DNA of 64,000 bases from Roseicella aerolata (GCF_020523605.1 NZ_JAJAQI010000013.1:62001-126000); one strand, 5' to 3'; counted from the first letter of the stretch, positions 42,339 through 53,730 are shown. Numbers and translations: made by a program. Notes: generated from the sequence alone by a model not told the origin.

Positions 42339-43025
42339 TCCGAGCCCATCAAAGTGTCTGGCAGGCTTCCAGCCATACAAGAAGCTGCTGCAAGCGGCCC
42401 TTCTGTGACACGTCAGGCGCCGCATCCCAGGACCGGCGTGCATCCCGTCTCCGCAAGGCTGTCCCGGCGCCGCGCCGCCCTGAGATCGGCAGGCGGGAGT
42501 TGATCCTCAGCCTCCCTACCCAGGACGCAGCCGAAGCCCGTAGGCGGGTGCCTGATGAACTGCAGGAGCCGGAGGCGCGGCTTGGCGATGGCTTGCGCCG
42601 CCTCGGCTCCAGGCCCGGGCCCGTCCGCGAAGGGGCGACCAAGGGCCGGGTCTTGTCGAGTAGTCCGTCCACCGGCCTGGCGCGCAGGGTGAGCCGCCAA
42701 GGTCCCGCCCATCTGCTCCAGGGCTGCCCGCAGGTACCCCGACAGGATCGCGTTCAGGCCCGGGCGCCGTCCTTCACGGCAGTCCTCGCCCTTGCCGGCG
42801 TGTGCTGAAAGATGTTGCCCAGAATCGCGGTCCGGCGCTCCGCCTCCCGGTCGTGCCGAGTGCTGAGGCTTACGGCGAACTGGCCCTGCGACTTGCCCGA
42901 GAGACAATGACGGCGGTGATATTTACCACCACGTCGCGCGGAATGGGACGGTTCGGACCAAACGAAGCCTCGGCGCGCTGGCCGGCTCGTCTAAGCCCTG
43001 AGATTTCCTGCGTATTCGAAGCGGC
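42339..43025. other. 687-bp region between two tRNA genes, decayed island
   Basis: No intact gene is visible. The first half contains the integrase remnant described separately. The second half (about 42800-43020) is lower in GC than its surroundings and carries short frames on both strands that match nothing I know. No second copy of the tRNA-Thr 3' end (attachment-site duplicate) was seen. Confidence 0.5.
42446..42562 (+). pseudogene. Integrase (tyrosine recombinase) N-terminal fragment
   Basis: In one frame the translation contains RLRKAVPAPRRPEIGRREL, then SLPTQDAAEARRRVPDEL. This is the pattern of the N-terminal DUF6538-like region of phage-type integrases (R(R/K)xVPxxLRPxIGRRExxxSLxTxDxxEARRR). 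About 39 codons are recognisable; the flanking sequence is scrambled and no catalytic domain (R..HxxR..Y) is found. Its place just after a tRNA-Thr, a common integration target, supports a lost mobile element. Confidence 0.55.
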
Positions 43026-43099
43026 TGGCTGGGGGACCTGGATTCGAACCAAGGCTGCCGGAGTCAGAATCCGGAGTTCTACCGCTAAACTATCCCCCA
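43026..43099 (-). tRNA. tRNA-Gln (CTG)
   Basis: Read on the minus strand: acceptor TGGGGGA pairs with TCCCCCA, discriminator G, and CCA is encoded (43026-43028). The anticodon stem CCGGA/TCCGG encloses the loop TTCTGAC, with anticodon CTG at 43065-43067. The T arm holds GGTTCGAATCC. It reads CAG codons, the dominant Gln codon in this GC-rich DNA. Confidence 0.97.
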
Positions 43100-43275
43100 A
43101 GCGGGTCCTGCGCGCCTCCTCGGCGGCAGGGCGGGTCCTATACATCCGCCCGCGACGCTCCGCAACCTCCCTGCTGTCGAAAGCGCTTGCCCCTCACCCC
43201 ACATTACAGGACGATGGATCAGCACTGCCGCCCGAAGCGGCACCAACACGGAGGTGGGCCGAAGCGCCCCGCGCC

Positions 43276-44385
43276 ATGCCAGACGACACCGCCATCCTCG
43301 GGCTGACAGAGCCGCCGGATCCCGCCCCGGAGCGGCATGGTGGCTATGCGGCCCGGTGCGGCACCGTCGTCTCCGCCTATGCGGCGCTCGACCTCGGGAC
43401 CAATAATTGCCGCCTGCTGGTCGGCGCCCCAACGGGGGGCGGCTTCCGCGTTGTGGACAGTTTCAGCCGCATCGTCCGGCTGGGAGAAGGGCTGGCAGCC
43501 ACCGGCCGGCTCTCCGAGGCAGCCATGGACCGCGCCATCGCCGCCCTCTCCGCCTGCGCGGACAAGCTCTCCCGTCGTCCCGTCCGGCAATTCCAGGCGG
43601 TGGCGACCGAGGCCTGTCGCCGCGCCCATAACGGCCCCGCCTTCCTCGCGCGTGTCGAGGCCGAGACCGGCCTGCGTCCCCGCATCATCTCGGCGCGGGA
43701 GGAGGCGGAACTGGCCATGGAGTCCTGCTCCCCCCTGCTGGAGGAGCATGACCGCCGGGCGCTGCTGTTCGATATCGGCGGCGGCAGCACCGAGATCGCC
43801 TGGATTCGCGTTCCCGCGGCCGGTGCCCGTCAGGGCCACGCCTCGGCCGAGCTCATCGGCTATGTCTCCATGCCGCTCGGTGTCGTCACGCTGGCCGAGC
43901 GCGTCGGCGCCTCCTGCTTCACCCAGGAAGGCTTTGCCGCCGTGGTGGAGGAGGTGGCGGAACATCTCCGCCGCTTCGACCGGGTCCATTGCATCGGGCA
44001 GGAAATCCGCTCCGGCGGCGTCCGGCTGATCGGTACCAGCGGCACGGTCACGACGCTCGCGGGCGTCGCGCTCGCCCTGCCGCGCTACCGCCGCCCCCTG
44101 GTGGATGGCCGGATCCTGGACACCGAGACGGCCGACCAGGCGCTGGGCGACCTCTTCGCCCTGGGCCGGGCCGGCTTGGCGGCCCATCCCTGCGTCGGGC
44201 CGGAGCGGGTTGATTTCGTCCTTCCGGGCTGCGCCGTCTATGCCGCCATCCGCAGGGTCTGGCCGGTGCCGACCCTGACCGTTGCCGATCGCGGCCTGCG
44301 GGAGGGCATGCTGCTGCGTATGATCCGCGGCGACCGCTATCCTCGCGATGGCCGTTCCGCCCTGGCGCGTCGCCACGGGCCCTAA
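43276..44385 (+). CDS. Ppx/GppA phosphatase
   Basis: 369 residues from the ATG at 43276; the same frame is open upstream but crosses the tRNA-Gln gene and is not coding there. Actin-fold phosphate-binding motifs are YAALDLGTNNCRLLVG near residue 35 and LLFDIGGGSTEIAW near 158, and VRLIGTSGTVTTLAG follows. The family contains exopolyphosphatases and pppGpp 5'-phosphohydrolases. At this length, without a C-terminal HD domain, either activity is possible. It is followed after 14 bp by rlmE, a neighbour pair frequent in alphaproteobacteria. Confidence 0.92.
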   Translation: MPDDTAILGLTEPPDPAPERHGGYAARCGTVVSAYAALDLGTNNCRLLVGAPTGGGFRVVDSFSRIVRLGEGLAATGRLSEAAMDRAIAALSACADKLSRRPVRQFQAVATEACRRAHNGPAFLARVEAETGLRPRIISAREEAELAMESCSPLLEEHDRRALLFDIGGGSTEIAWIRVPAAGARQGHASAELIGYVSMPLGVVTLAERVGASCFTQEGFAAVVEEVAEHLRRFDRVHCIGQEIRSGGVRLIGTSGTVTTLAGVALALPRYRRPLVDGRILDTETADQALGDLFALGRAGLAAHPCVGPERVDFVLPGCAVYAAIRRVWPVPTLTVADRGLREGMLLRMIRGDRYPRDGRSALARRHGP

Positions 44386-44399
44386 TTTTCGGGATTGTC

Positions 44400-45074
44400 A
44401 TGAAGGGACCACCGCCGGGCGGGCGAGGCGTCACCACGCGCCTGCGCACCGCCAAGGGCCGCTCCACCGCCAGCCAGAAATGGCTGGAGCGGCAGTTGAA
44501 CGACCCCTATGTCCGTGCCGCCCAGGCGCGCGGCTACCGTTCCCGCGCCGCCTTCAAGCTGGTCGAGATCGACGACAAGGCACGGCTGCTGAAGCCGGGT
44601 GCCCGGGTGGTGGATCTCGGTGCTGCCCCTGGCGGCTGGACCCAGGTTGCGCTGGAGCGCATCGGTCCGGCGGGGAAGGTGGTCGCGCTCGACCTGCTGG
44701 CCATGGACCCCGTGCCGGGCGCCATCACCCTGCAGGGGGATTTCCAGGACCCGGCGGCCGAGCAGGCGGTGCTGGCGGCGCTGGCCGGCCAGGCGGACCT
44801 CGTGCTCTCCGACATGGCGCCGAACACCACCGGCCATGCGGCAACCGACCACCTGCGGATCATGGCGCTGGCTGAACTCGCGCTCGACTTCGCGCTGAAG
44901 GTGCTGGCGCCCGGCGGCGGCTTCGTCGCCAAGGTCTTCCAGGGTGGCAGCGAGAAGGGGCTGCTCGAGCAGTTGAAGCAGCGCTTCGCCGCGGTCAGGC
45001 ATGTGAAGCCGCCGGCCAGCCGCAAGGACAGCAGCGAACTCTATGTCGTCGCCACGGGCTTCCGGCCGGCCTAG
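44400..45074 (+). CDS. rlmE: 23S rRNA 2'-O-methyltransferase RlmE (FtsJ)
   Basis: 224 residues. The catalytic K-D-K-E tetrad is visible: Lys in YRSRAAFKLVEID, Asp in VLSDMAPNTTG, Lys in FVAKVFQGG and Glu in SSELYVVATGF. The SAM-binding motif is VVDLGAAPGGWTQVAL. The enzyme methylates U2552 of 23S rRNA in the 50S A-loop. The N-terminal 20 residues are basic as in other members. It closes a two-gene unit with the Ppx/GppA gene; an 830-bp non-coding region with repeats follows. Confidence 0.96.
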   Translation: MKGPPPGGRGVTTRLRTAKGRSTASQKWLERQLNDPYVRAAQARGYRSRAAFKLVEIDDKARLLKPGARVVDLGAAPGGWTQVALERIGPAGKVVALDLLAMDPVPGAITLQGDFQDPAAEQAVLAALAGQADLVLSDMAPNTTGHAATDHLRIMALAELALDFALKVLAPGGGFVAKVFQGGSEKGLLEQLKQRFAAVRHVKPPASRKDSSELYVVATGFRPA

Positions 45075-45174
45075 AGCAAGGGAAGGCTGGGTGACCCACT
45101 CAGGCGGCGTAAACGGATTGCCCGAACGCTGGTCGGCCGTCCGACGCGCATGATGCCGCGTGTCGGACGGCCCG

Positions 45175-45355
45175 GCACGGATCGCGGGCGGCCGTGCACG
45201 ACCGCACGCGGGACTCTGCGCGGAAACAAGGTCGCCACCGAATCGGCATTCGGATGGGCAGGCGATCCGCCGTGGTGCGAAGCGCGCCGGAGCCTGCCCC
45301 TGCGTCAAAGGTGGGCGCGGCAGCGGGTGGCGCCGAGTGCCGAACGCAATCCGCC
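45175..45355 (-). repeat. Dispersed extragenic palindrome, copy G (degenerate)
   Basis: On the minus strand it begins GGCGGATTGCGTTCGG (45355-45340) and ends GCCGCCCGCGATCCGTGC, a diverged form of the core end. Length about 181 bp, similar to copy A. Confidence 0.5.
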
Positions 45356-45508
45356 GAACGGCGCGATCGGCGGCTGCGGGCGGGCCAGCAGGCAAAGCAC
45401 GCGCGGCGGGCGGGGATCCGGATTCAACATGTGGACCGGGGCCTCGGCACGGGCTCCCGCAACCCGGGCACGGCGCCGTGGCAGCGGCTTGGCCGGCCCG
45501 CGCGCTGC

Positions 45509-45607
45509 GGCGGATTGCGTTCGGAACTGAATGCCAATCCGCTGCAGTTCCTAGACGGGAGAGCAGATTCACGCTCGCGGGCGTTCACGCCCGTCCGCGA
45601 TCCGCTC
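45509..45607 (+). repeat. Dispersed extragenic palindrome, copy B
   Basis: 99 bp from GGCGGATTGCGTTCGG to the core GGGCGTTCACGCCC plus GTCCGCGATCCGCTC (45579-45607). The two ends form an imperfect inverted repeat (GCGGATTGCG against CGCGATCCGC). The first 16 bp are repeated inverted at 45340-45355. Confidence 0.8.
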
Positions 45608-45775
45608 CAGGCTTCGGCTCGGGACCCGCCGCGGTGCCCGGGGGGGCCATCGCGCCCAAGAGGCAGCGCATCGGCGCCGGGGGCGCCCACCTCGCCATCC
45701 GCCCTGCGCCCGCGGCACCGGTCCACGCAACGATCATGGCTTCCCCGCTTGCCGCAGCGCCGAGGTTGGGTCTAA

Positions 45776-47428
<1,653 letters not shown>

Positions 47429-47439
47429 TCTAAGGGTTT

Positions 47440-47492
47440 CCAAAGGCCTTTCGGCCTTTGGCGGGTGGTCCAGGAGGGCAGCGCCCTCCTGG
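47440..47492. terminator. Two-hairpin bidirectional terminator, copy 2
   Basis: Hairpin 1 is CCAAAGGCC-TTTC-GGCCTTTGG (47440-47461), hairpin 2 is CCAGGAGGGC-AGC-GCCCTCCTGG (47470-47492), both perfect. The linker GCGGGTGGTCC matches that of copy 1 at 16681-16729. It separates the convergent guaB and SDR genes. Confidence 0.85.
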
Positions 47493-47511
47493 TGGGGGCA
47501 GGCCTCCCGGC

Positions 47512-48297
47512 TCAGGGCTGCATATGGCTCCCGCCCGAGACCGTCATGTTCTCCCCGGTGATGTAGACGGCGCCGTTCGACAGCAGGAAGCAGATCAGCG
47601 GCGCCACCTCCTGCGGCTCGGCGTAGCGGCCGAGAGGAATGCGGGCCATGGTCTGGGCCGCGAATTTCTCGCTGCGGATCACCTCCGTCATCGGCGTCAC
47701 CACGGTGCCGAAGCCCACCGAATTGCAGCGGATGCCGTAGCGTGCCCATTCCCGTGCCCCGGTCATGGTCATGCCGAACAGCCCGGCCTTGGCAGCGGAG
47801 TAGTTCACCTGGCCGATCGAGCCGCGCTTGCCCGCGGTGGAGCTGATGTTGACGATGGCGCCCGTGGTGCCGACCGGCTGCGGCATGGCCTCCTTCGCGC
47901 GGTCGATCATGTGCCGCCCGACCGCCTGCATCATCAGGTAGCAGCCGGTCAGGTTCACATCGATCACCGCCTGCCATTGCTGCATCGTCATCTTGGCGAA
48001 CATGGCCGGGCGGGTGATGCCGGCATTGTTCACCAGCCCATGCACCGCGCCGAAGCGCGCGACCGCCTGGGCGACGCAGGACTCGCCGAAGCCCTCTTCC
48101 GCGACATTGCCCAGCACGGGCAGGGCGCGGTCGTGGTCTAGCTCGGCCGCAGTCTTCTCCAGGGTCTCCGGGTTGCGTTCCACCATCACGGCATTGCCGC
48201 CGAGGCCGAGCACCAGTTCGGTGATCGCGCGGCCGATGCCCTGGCCGGCGCCGGTGACGATGATGGTGCGGCCCGTGAGGTCCATCGGGTTCTGCAT
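47512..48297 (-). CDS. Short-chain dehydrogenase/reductase
   Basis: 261 residues, with GGGAGGACA before the ATG. Cofactor motif TGAGQGIG (about 15-22), NNAG at about 91, and the catalytic Ser in VNISSTAG with Tyr and Lys in YSAAKAG. These are classical SDR features, and the long insertion near MPQPVGTTG is unusual but modest. Such enzymes oxidise or reduce alcohols and ketones with NAD(P)H; many relatives are annotated as 3-oxoacyl-ACP reductases without proof. It converges with guaB and diverges from the HAD gene. Confidence 0.9.
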   Translation of the reverse strand: MQNPMDLTGRTIIVTGAGQGIGRAITELVLGLGGNAVMVERNPETLEKTAAELDHDRALPVLGNVAEEGFGESCVAQAVARFGAVHGLVNNAGITRPAMFAKMTMQQWQAVIDVNLTGCYLMMQAVGRHMIDRAKEAMPQPVGTTGAIVNISSTAGKRGSIGQVNYSAAKAGLFGMTMTGAREWARYGIRCNSVGFGTVVTPMTEVIRSEKFAAQTMARIPLGRYAEPQEVAPLICFLLSNGAVYITGENMTVSGGSHMQP

Positions 48298-48511
48298 GCG
48301 TTGTCCTCCCGCTGGGACCGGATCGCGGGCGGACGGAGTGCTGCCGCGGCCGGGCCGGCCCCTGTGCTACCGATCGGCAAGGCCGTTCTTCCCGGCTTGC
48401 CGGTGCAGTCTGCCCCCGTCATGAGCGGAGGGCCAGCCGCGGTGCCGCCGCCGCCCGGCCCCCGTTCCGCCCGACATTGTCCCGAGACCTGTTCTGACCG
48501 AAGGACCCGCC

Positions 48512-49180
48512 ATGCCGCCGCCGAAAGCCGCGATCTTCGACGCCTATGGCACGCTGCTCGACGTGCATGCCGCGGTCGGCCACCATGCCGCCCGGCTGGG
48601 GCAGCGCGCGCAGCCCGTCTCCGCCCTCTGGCGCGCCAAGCAGATCGAGTGGAGCTGGATCCTCTCTGCGACCGGCGCCTATGAGCCCTTCTGGACGCTG
48701 ACCGAAAAGGCGCTCGACCACGCGCTGGCCGTGCATGGCCTACGGGATGCGGCGCTGCGGGCCGATCTGCTGGAGGCCTACCGCCGGCTCGATGCCTATC
48801 CCGAGGCCGCGCCGATGCTGGCGGCGCTGCGCGCCCGGGGCATCCCGACCGCCATCCTCTCCAACGGCTCGCCCGAGATGCTGGACGCCTCGGTGGCCGC
48901 CGGCGGGCTGGGGGCGCTGCTGGACGATGTCCTTTCGGTCCATCCGCTGCGCTGCTTCAAGCCGGATGCCCGGGTCTATGCCCTGGCCATGGCCCGCTTC
49001 GCCTGCCAGCCGCATGAGGTGGCCTTCGTCTCCTCCAACCCCTGGGATGCCTATGACGCGATGCGCTTCGGCTTCCGGGTCTTTTGGGTGAACCGGGCCG
49101 GCGGGCCGGCGGAATACTGGCTGGACCAGACCGCGACCATCCTGCCCGACCTCGCCGGCCTGCCGGAGCGCCTGGCATGA
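48512..49180 (+). CDS. Haloacid dehalogenase, type II
   Basis: 222 residues. HAD motifs: nucleophile Asp10 in FDAYGTLLD, Ser/Thr in ILSNGS, Lys in CFKPDARVY, and VSSNPWDAYDA as motif 4. The combination FDAYGTL...SNGS...KPxxxVY...SSNxWD is the signature of (S)-2-haloacid dehalogenases, which hydrolyse 2-haloalkanoates to 2-hydroxy acids by an ester intermediate. The substrate in this organism is not known. The stop overlaps the ATG of the rsmB-like gene (ATGA), so the two are coupled. Confidence 0.92.
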   Translation: MPPPKAAIFDAYGTLLDVHAAVGHHAARLGQRAQPVSALWRAKQIEWSWILSATGAYEPFWTLTEKALDHALAVHGLRDAALRADLLEAYRRLDAYPEAAPMLAALRARGIPTAILSNGSPEMLDASVAAGGLGALLDDVLSVHPLRCFKPDARVYALAMARFACQPHEVAFVSSNPWDAYDAMRFGFRVFWVNRAGGPAEYWLDQTATILPDLAGLPERLA

Positions 49181-50508
49181 CCCCGGCCGCGCGCCTCGCC
49201 GCCGCCATCGACTTGCTGGCAGCGCTGGACGACCAGCCGCGCCGCCCGGCGGATGCCATCGCCAATGATTTCTTCCGCGCCCGCCGCTACATCGGCGGCG
49301 GCGACCGCCGCGCCATTGCGGATCGCGCCTGGGGCGTGGTGCGGCAGCGGATGCGGCTGGAATGGTGGCTGGCCCAGATCCAGTGCCGGCCGACCCCGCG
49401 CATGCTGGTGGCCGCCGACCTGCTGCTGGCCGAGGGACTGGAGGTGCCGACCGTCCTGCGGGCCTTTCCCGGCGGCCAGTATGCGCCCGAGCCCCTGAAC
49501 GTGCTGGAGGAGCGGCTGCTGCGCGCCCTCGCCGCCTTCCGCGACAAGGCGGCGGGCGTTCAGGGCCTGGTGCATCCGGCAATGCCGGAGGGCGTGCGGC
49601 TGAACCTGCCGGACTGGGTGATCCCCGGCTTCCGCGCCCGCTTCGGCGAGGGCCTGGCCGAGGAGGCGGCGGCGATGGAGCAGCCCGCGCCGCTCGACCT
49701 GCGCGCCAACCTGCTGAAGACAACGCGCGAGGCCGCCGCCGCCGCGCTGGGCGCCGAGGGTTTCGAGACAGAGCCGACCCGTTGGTCGCCCTGGGGCCTC
49801 CGCCTGCCGAGCCGCCGGCCGGTCACCGCGACGGCGGCCTTCATGGAAGGGCTGATCGAGGTGCAGGACGAGGGCAGCCAACTGATTGCCCTGCTGACCG
49901 ATGCGCGGCCCGGCCTGCGCGTCGCCGATGTCTGCGCCGGGGCGGGGGGCAAGACGCTCGCCCTCGCAGCCAGCATGCGGAACAAGGGCCGCATCACCGC
50001 CTGCGACGTCTCGGCGCCCCGGCTGGAAGGCGCGGTGCGGCGCCTCCGCCGCGCCGGCGTGGACAATGCCGAGCGGCACCTCTTCGCGCCCGGCGACCGC
50101 TGGGCCAAGCGCCGGGCCGGGCAGTTCGACCGCGTGCTGGTCGATGCGCCCTGCACCGGCACGGGCACCTGGCGGCGCAACCCGGATGCACGGCTGCGTA
50201 CCGGTTTCCAGGATCTGCAGGAGCTTCTGGCCAAGCAGCGTGAAATTCTGGACATGGCCGCGGAACTGGTGCGTCCGGCCGGGCGTCTGGTCTACGCTAC
50301 CTGCTCGCTGCTGCCCGAGGAGGATGAGGACCAGGTTGCTGGCTTCCTCGGCCGCCACCCGGATTTCGTCCCGCTTCCCCTGGCCGAGGCCTGGGCGTCG
50401 GCCGGGCCGCCCGGGGAACCGCCGGCCGGGGGCCCATATCTCGTCACCAGCCCCGCCCGGCATGGCACCGACGGCTTCTTCGCCGCTGTTCTGCAACGAA
50501 GGTCCTAG
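49177..50508 (+). CDS. 16S rRNA m5C methyltransferase, RsmB/NOP2 family
   Basis: 443 residues from the ATG at 49177. An N-terminal NusB-like helical domain (about 1-140) precedes the SAM-dependent methyltransferase. The SAM motif is VADVCAGAGGKTLALA. The two catalytic cysteines are in LVDAPCTGTGTWRRNPD and VYATCSLLPEEDEDQV. Enzymes of this group methylate C967 of 16S rRNA (RsmB) or related cytosines. The N-terminus is shorter than in E. coli RsmB, and the gene is not linked to fmt, so I leave the symbol open. It is coupled to the HAD gene upstream. Confidence 0.9.
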   Translation: MTPAARLAAAIDLLAALDDQPRRPADAIANDFFRARRYIGGGDRRAIADRAWGVVRQRMRLEWWLAQIQCRPTPRMLVAADLLLAEGLEVPTVLRAFPGGQYAPEPLNVLEERLLRALAAFRDKAAGVQGLVHPAMPEGVRLNLPDWVIPGFRARFGEGLAEEAAAMEQPAPLDLRANLLKTTREAAAAALGAEGFETEPTRWSPWGLRLPSRRPVTATAAFMEGLIEVQDEGSQLIALLTDARPGLRVADVCAGAGGKTLALAASMRNKGRITACDVSAPRLEGAVRRLRRAGVDNAERHLFAPGDRWAKRRAGQFDRVLVDAPCTGTGTWRRNPDARLRTGFQDLQELLAKQREILDMAAELVRPAGRLVYATCSLLPEEDEDQVAGFLGRHPDFVPLPLAEAWASAGPPGEPPAGGPYLVTSPARHGTDGFFAAVLQRRS

Positions 50509-50543
50509 GGAAAGGACCGATCCAGGGAAGGGAAGCGCGCAGC

Positions 50544-51125
50544 ATGATCTGCATCCGCCGTGCCCGCCCCGCCGACGCCGCCGCCATAGGCGCCGTGCAT
50601 GTCGCGACCTGGCGCTCGGCCTATGCCGGCGTGCTTCCCGACCGCTACCTGGCCGGGCTGTGCACGGTGCGGCATGCGGTGGGCTACGAGCAGGCGATCA
50701 CCGATCGCCGCCATGGCCATGCCGTCTTCGTCGCCGTCGCCTCCGGCGCGGATGCGCCGGAGGACCGGGCGCAGCAGGAGGGCGGCGTGGTGGTCGGCTT
50801 CGTCTCCGGCGGCCGGGCCCGGCGGGACTGGCTGGCGCAGGGGGAGGTGGAGACACTCTATCTGCTGGATGATTACCGGGACCGCGGCATCGGGCGGCGG
50901 CTGATGCGGGCCATGGCAGCGCATCTGGCCGCCATCGGCTGTCGTTCCGCCCTGCTCTGGGTGCTGAGCGACAATCCGACGCGGTGGTTCTACCAGCGGC
51001 TCGGTGGACGGCCGGCGGCAAGGGAGGTCATCCGCTTCGCGGGCCAGGGCATGGAGCAGATGGCCTTCGTCTGGGACCCGATCGAGACGCTGCTGGCGGC
51101 GACGGCGCCGGCGCCGGAAGGGTAG
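50544..51125 (+). CDS. GNAT N-acetyltransferase
   Basis: 193 residues. The N-terminus [19 protein letters not shown] and the acetyl-CoA motif [18 protein letters not shown] near residue 110 are typical of GNAT enzymes, followed by [20 protein letters not shown]. An insertion near [14 protein letters not shown] lies in the substrate-side loop. The acceptor is unknown. It starts 35 bp after the rsmB-like gene and 52 bp before guaA. Confidence 0.9.
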   Translation: MICIRRARPADAAAIGAVHVATWRSAYAGVLPDRYLAGLCTVRHAVGYEQAITDRRHGHAVFVAVASGADAPEDRAQQEGGVVVGFVSGGRARRDWLAQGEVETLYLLDDYRDRGIGRRLMRAMAAHLAAIGCRSALLWVLSDNPTRWFYQRLGGRPAAREVIRFAGQGMEQMAFVWDPIETLLAATAPAPEG

Positions 51126-51177
51126 GGGTCACCGCCGCAACGCTTGCGGCGCGCCACTGGCTATGCTGGAAGGCGCC

Positions 51178-52773
51178 ATGAACGCGCCCGCTTCCCCCGC
51201 CAGCCCCGCGGCCGCCCCGGCCACCGGCCACGACCGCATCCTCATCCTCGACTTCGGCAGCCAGGTGACGCAGCTCATCGCGCGCCGCCTGCGCGAGACC
51301 GGGGTCTATTGCGAGATCTGGCCCTATACCGCGACCGAGGACCGGATCCGCGGCTTCGGCCCGAAGGGCATCATCCTCTCCGGCGGCCCGGCCAGCGTGA
51401 CCGGGGCCGAGAGCCCCCGCGCGCCGCAGGTGGTCTTCGAGATGGGGCTGCCGGTCCTCGGCATCTGCTACGGCCAGCAGGCCATGGCGGCGCAACTCGG
51501 CGGGGAGGTCGAACCCTCCGACCACCGCGAATTCGGCCGCGCCTTCGTCGATGTCATCGCCGATTGCAGCCTGTTCGAAGGGGTCTGGCCCAAGGGCGCG
51601 CGCGAGCAGGTCTGGATGAGCCATGGCGACCGCGTGACGCGCCTGCCATCCGGCTTCCGGGTGGTCGCCGCCAGCGAGGGCGCCCCCATGGCCGCCTGCG
51701 CCGATGAGACCCGGCATTTCTACGGCGTGCAGTTCCACCCCGAGGTCGTGCACACCCCGCATGGCGCGCAGTTGCTGAAGAACTTCGCCCTGCGTGTCGC
51801 TGGCTGCCGCGGCGACTGGACCATGGCCGGCTTCAAGGCGGAGGCGATCGCGCGCATCCGCGCCCAGGTCGGCACCGGCCGGGTCATCTGCGGCCTCTCG
51901 GGCGGCGTCGATTCCTCGGTGGCCGCCGTGCTGATCCATGAGGCGATCGGCGACCAGCTCACCTGCATCTATGTCGATCATGGGCTGATGCGGGCGAATG
52001 AGAGCGAGCAGGTGGTCGCCACCTTCCGCGACCGCTTCAACATCCGTCTCGTGCACCGCGACGCGAGCGACCTCTTCCTCGGCCAGCTTTCCGGCGTGAC
52101 CGACCCGGAGGTGAAGCGCAAGACCATCGGCCGGCTCTTCATCGAGGTGTTCGAGGAGGAGCAGGTGAAGCTCGGCGGCGCCGATTTCCTGGCGCAGGGT
52201 ACGCTCTATCCGGATGTGATCGAGAGCGTCTCGGCGACCGGCGGGCCGAGCGTGACGATCAAGAGCCACCACAATGTGGGCGGCCTGCCTTCCCATATGC
52301 GCATGAAGCTGGTCGAGCCGCTGCGCGAGCTGTTCAAGGACGAGGTTCGCGCCCTCGGGCGCGAGCTCGGCATCCCGGAAGCGATCGTGGGCCGGCATCC
52401 CTTCCCGGGCCCGGGCCTCGCCATCCGCATTCCGGGCGAGGTAACGCGCGAGAAGGCCGATCTGCTGCGCAAGGTGGACAGCATCTATCTGGAAGAGATC
52501 CGCAATGCGGGCCTCTATGACGCGATCTGGCAGGCCTTCGCGGTGCTGCTGCCGGTGCGCACGGTGGGAGTGATGGGCGACGGGCGAACCTACGACCAAG
52601 CCTGTGCGTTGAGGGCGGTGACCAGCACGGACGGCATGACGGCGGATGTCTATCCCTTCGACATGGGCTTCCTGACGCGGGTGGCGAATCGCATCGTCAA
52701 TGAGGTGCGCGGCATCAACCGGGTGACCTACGACATCACCTCGAAGCCGCCCGGGACCATCGAGTGGGAGTGA
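51178..52773 (+). CDS. guaA: GMP synthase (glutamine-hydrolysing)
   Basis: 531 residues from the ATG at 51178, with GGAAGG upstream. The class I glutamine amidotransferase domain has its Cys in GICYGQQAM, and its His and Glu in [10 protein letters not shown]. The ATP-pyrophosphatase domain opens with [16 protein letters not shown], and the dimerisation domain ends with [14 protein letters not shown]. It converts XMP to GMP with ATP and glutamine and acts directly after GuaB. The first 17 residues ([17 protein letters not shown]) are a low-complexity extension. Confidence 0.97.
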   Translation: MNAPASPASPAAAPATGHDRILILDFGSQVTQLIARRLRETGVYCEIWPYTATEDRIRGFGPKGIILSGGPASVTGAESPRAPQVVFEMGLPVLGICYGQQAMAAQLGGEVEPSDHREFGRAFVDVIADCSLFEGVWPKGAREQVWMSHGDRVTRLPSGFRVVAASEGAPMAACADETRHFYGVQFHPEVVHTPHGAQLLKNFALRVAGCRGDWTMAGFKAEAIARIRAQVGTGRVICGLSGGVDSSVAAVLIHEAIGDQLTCIYVDHGLMRANESEQVVATFRDRFNIRLVHRDASDLFLGQLSGVTDPEVKRKTIGRLFIEVFEEEQVKLGGADFLAQGTLYPDVIESVSATGGPSVTIKSHHNVGGLPSHMRMKLVEPLRELFKDEVRALGRELGIPEAIVGRHPFPGPGLAIRIPGEVTREKADLLRKVDSIYLEEIRNAGLYDAIWQAFAVLLPVRTVGVMGDGRTYDQACALRAVTSTDGMTADVYPFDMGFLTRVANRIVNEVRGINRVTYDITSKPPGTIEWE

Positions 52774-52781
52774 AAAGGCGA

Positions 52782-52800
52782 GCGGGGCTGGCGGCCCCGC
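52782..52800 (+). terminator. Hairpin after guaA
   Basis: GCGGGGC (52782-52788) pairs with GCCCCGC (52794-52800) around a 5-nt loop, 9 bp after the guaA stop. No T tract follows. Confidence 0.5.
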
Positions 52801-52888
52801 CCGATCAACCCTGACCCGGCACGCAGTTTCCCGTCGCGCCAGGCGGTTGTGTCCACCTGCGCGCCGATGGTTCTGCGATGCGGGTCAA

Positions 52889-53542
52889 TCAGGCGAAGTC
52901 ATAGTCCCGGTTAGCAGTCGGAGCTTCCAGGCTCGACCAGCTGCCTTCCTCGACCACTTCCGCGTCCAGCCTCGAGCCGCCATGCGGCTTGTAGGACACT
53001 TCATAGACCGTGATGAAGGCGTGCTTGCTTTCGAAATCGCGGTTCATGATGCTGAAGACGGAGTTGATTCCGCCGTTCGCGTGGTCCTTGCCGATGTTGT
53101 GGTTGACCTCTCCCATCCACTTGCCATCGACGTAGTAGGCGATCTTCCCCGGCTTCCAGTCGAGTGTGTAGGTGTGGACCTTGGTCTCGTCCACGCCGTC
53201 GAAGGTGCGCGTCGTGTAGGCGTCCTTGCCGTTGTTGTTCCAGTGGACGGTCCCGTAGGCCTTGCCGTGGATCACCTCGACGATGTCGTATTCCGGACCG
53301 GGCCAGCGGTCATCGCCGGGCCAGAGCAGCGCCGCGGGGCCCTGCACGTCCGCGCTCATCTTCGCCTTGACGGAGTAGGTCCCATAGCCGTGCCCGGCGG
53401 CCTTGCCCCAGGGCTGCTCCATGATGCCGCTGTTGCCGCGGATGGTGACCTGGCCCTTGACGCTCGTGTCGATGCCATTGCCCCAGGTGTGGTTGAGCGC
53501 TCCGATCCCGTTATCGAAGCTCTCGAAGAAGGCCTTGCTCAA
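52889..53542 (-). CDS. GH16-family glycoside hydrolase, probably secreted without a signal peptide
   Basis: 217 residues if it starts at the TTG at 53542, which has GGGAG 8 bp upstream; a second TTG at 53671 gives 260 residues with an unstructured N-terminus. The GH16 catalytic motif is EYDIVEVI (ExDxxE), inside WPGPEYDIVEVIHGKAYG, followed by YTLDWKPGKIAYYVDG. The family cuts beta-1,3/1,4-glucans, agar or related polysaccharides. There is no N-terminal signal, and the C-terminus ends RDYDFA, reminiscent of type I secretion tails, so export by a type I system is plausible but unproven. The gene is clearly lower in GC (about 57% by hand count over 52981-53220) than its neighbours and has its own strong promoter, signs of recent acquisition. 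Confidence 0.82.
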   Translation of the reverse strand: MSKAFFESFDNGIGALNHTWGNGIDTSVKGQVTIRGNSGIMEQPWGKAAGHGYGTYSVKAKMSADVQGPAALLWPGDDRWPGPEYDIVEVIHGKAYGTVHWNNNGKDAYTTRTFDGVDETKVHTYTLDWKPGKIAYYVDGKWMGEVNHNIGKDHANGGINSVFSIMNRDFESKHAFITVYEVSYKPHGGSRLDAEVVEEGSWSSLEAPTANRDYDFA

Positions 53543-53730
53543 AGTTGGATCTCCCGCGTTGAGGTCGTCGTTTTGGGTGGGGGAGCCTGACCCGCGTCGA
53601 TGCGCGAGTTCGAGCCGCGGCCAGAGATCTGTCGTCCCTGTACCCCCCTGACTTCCGTCACGCGCCGGCAAGAAGGCCGGCGGCGGCTCCGCTTAACCCC
53701 ACGCGGATGTGCAGTACAAGGATTGAAGAT

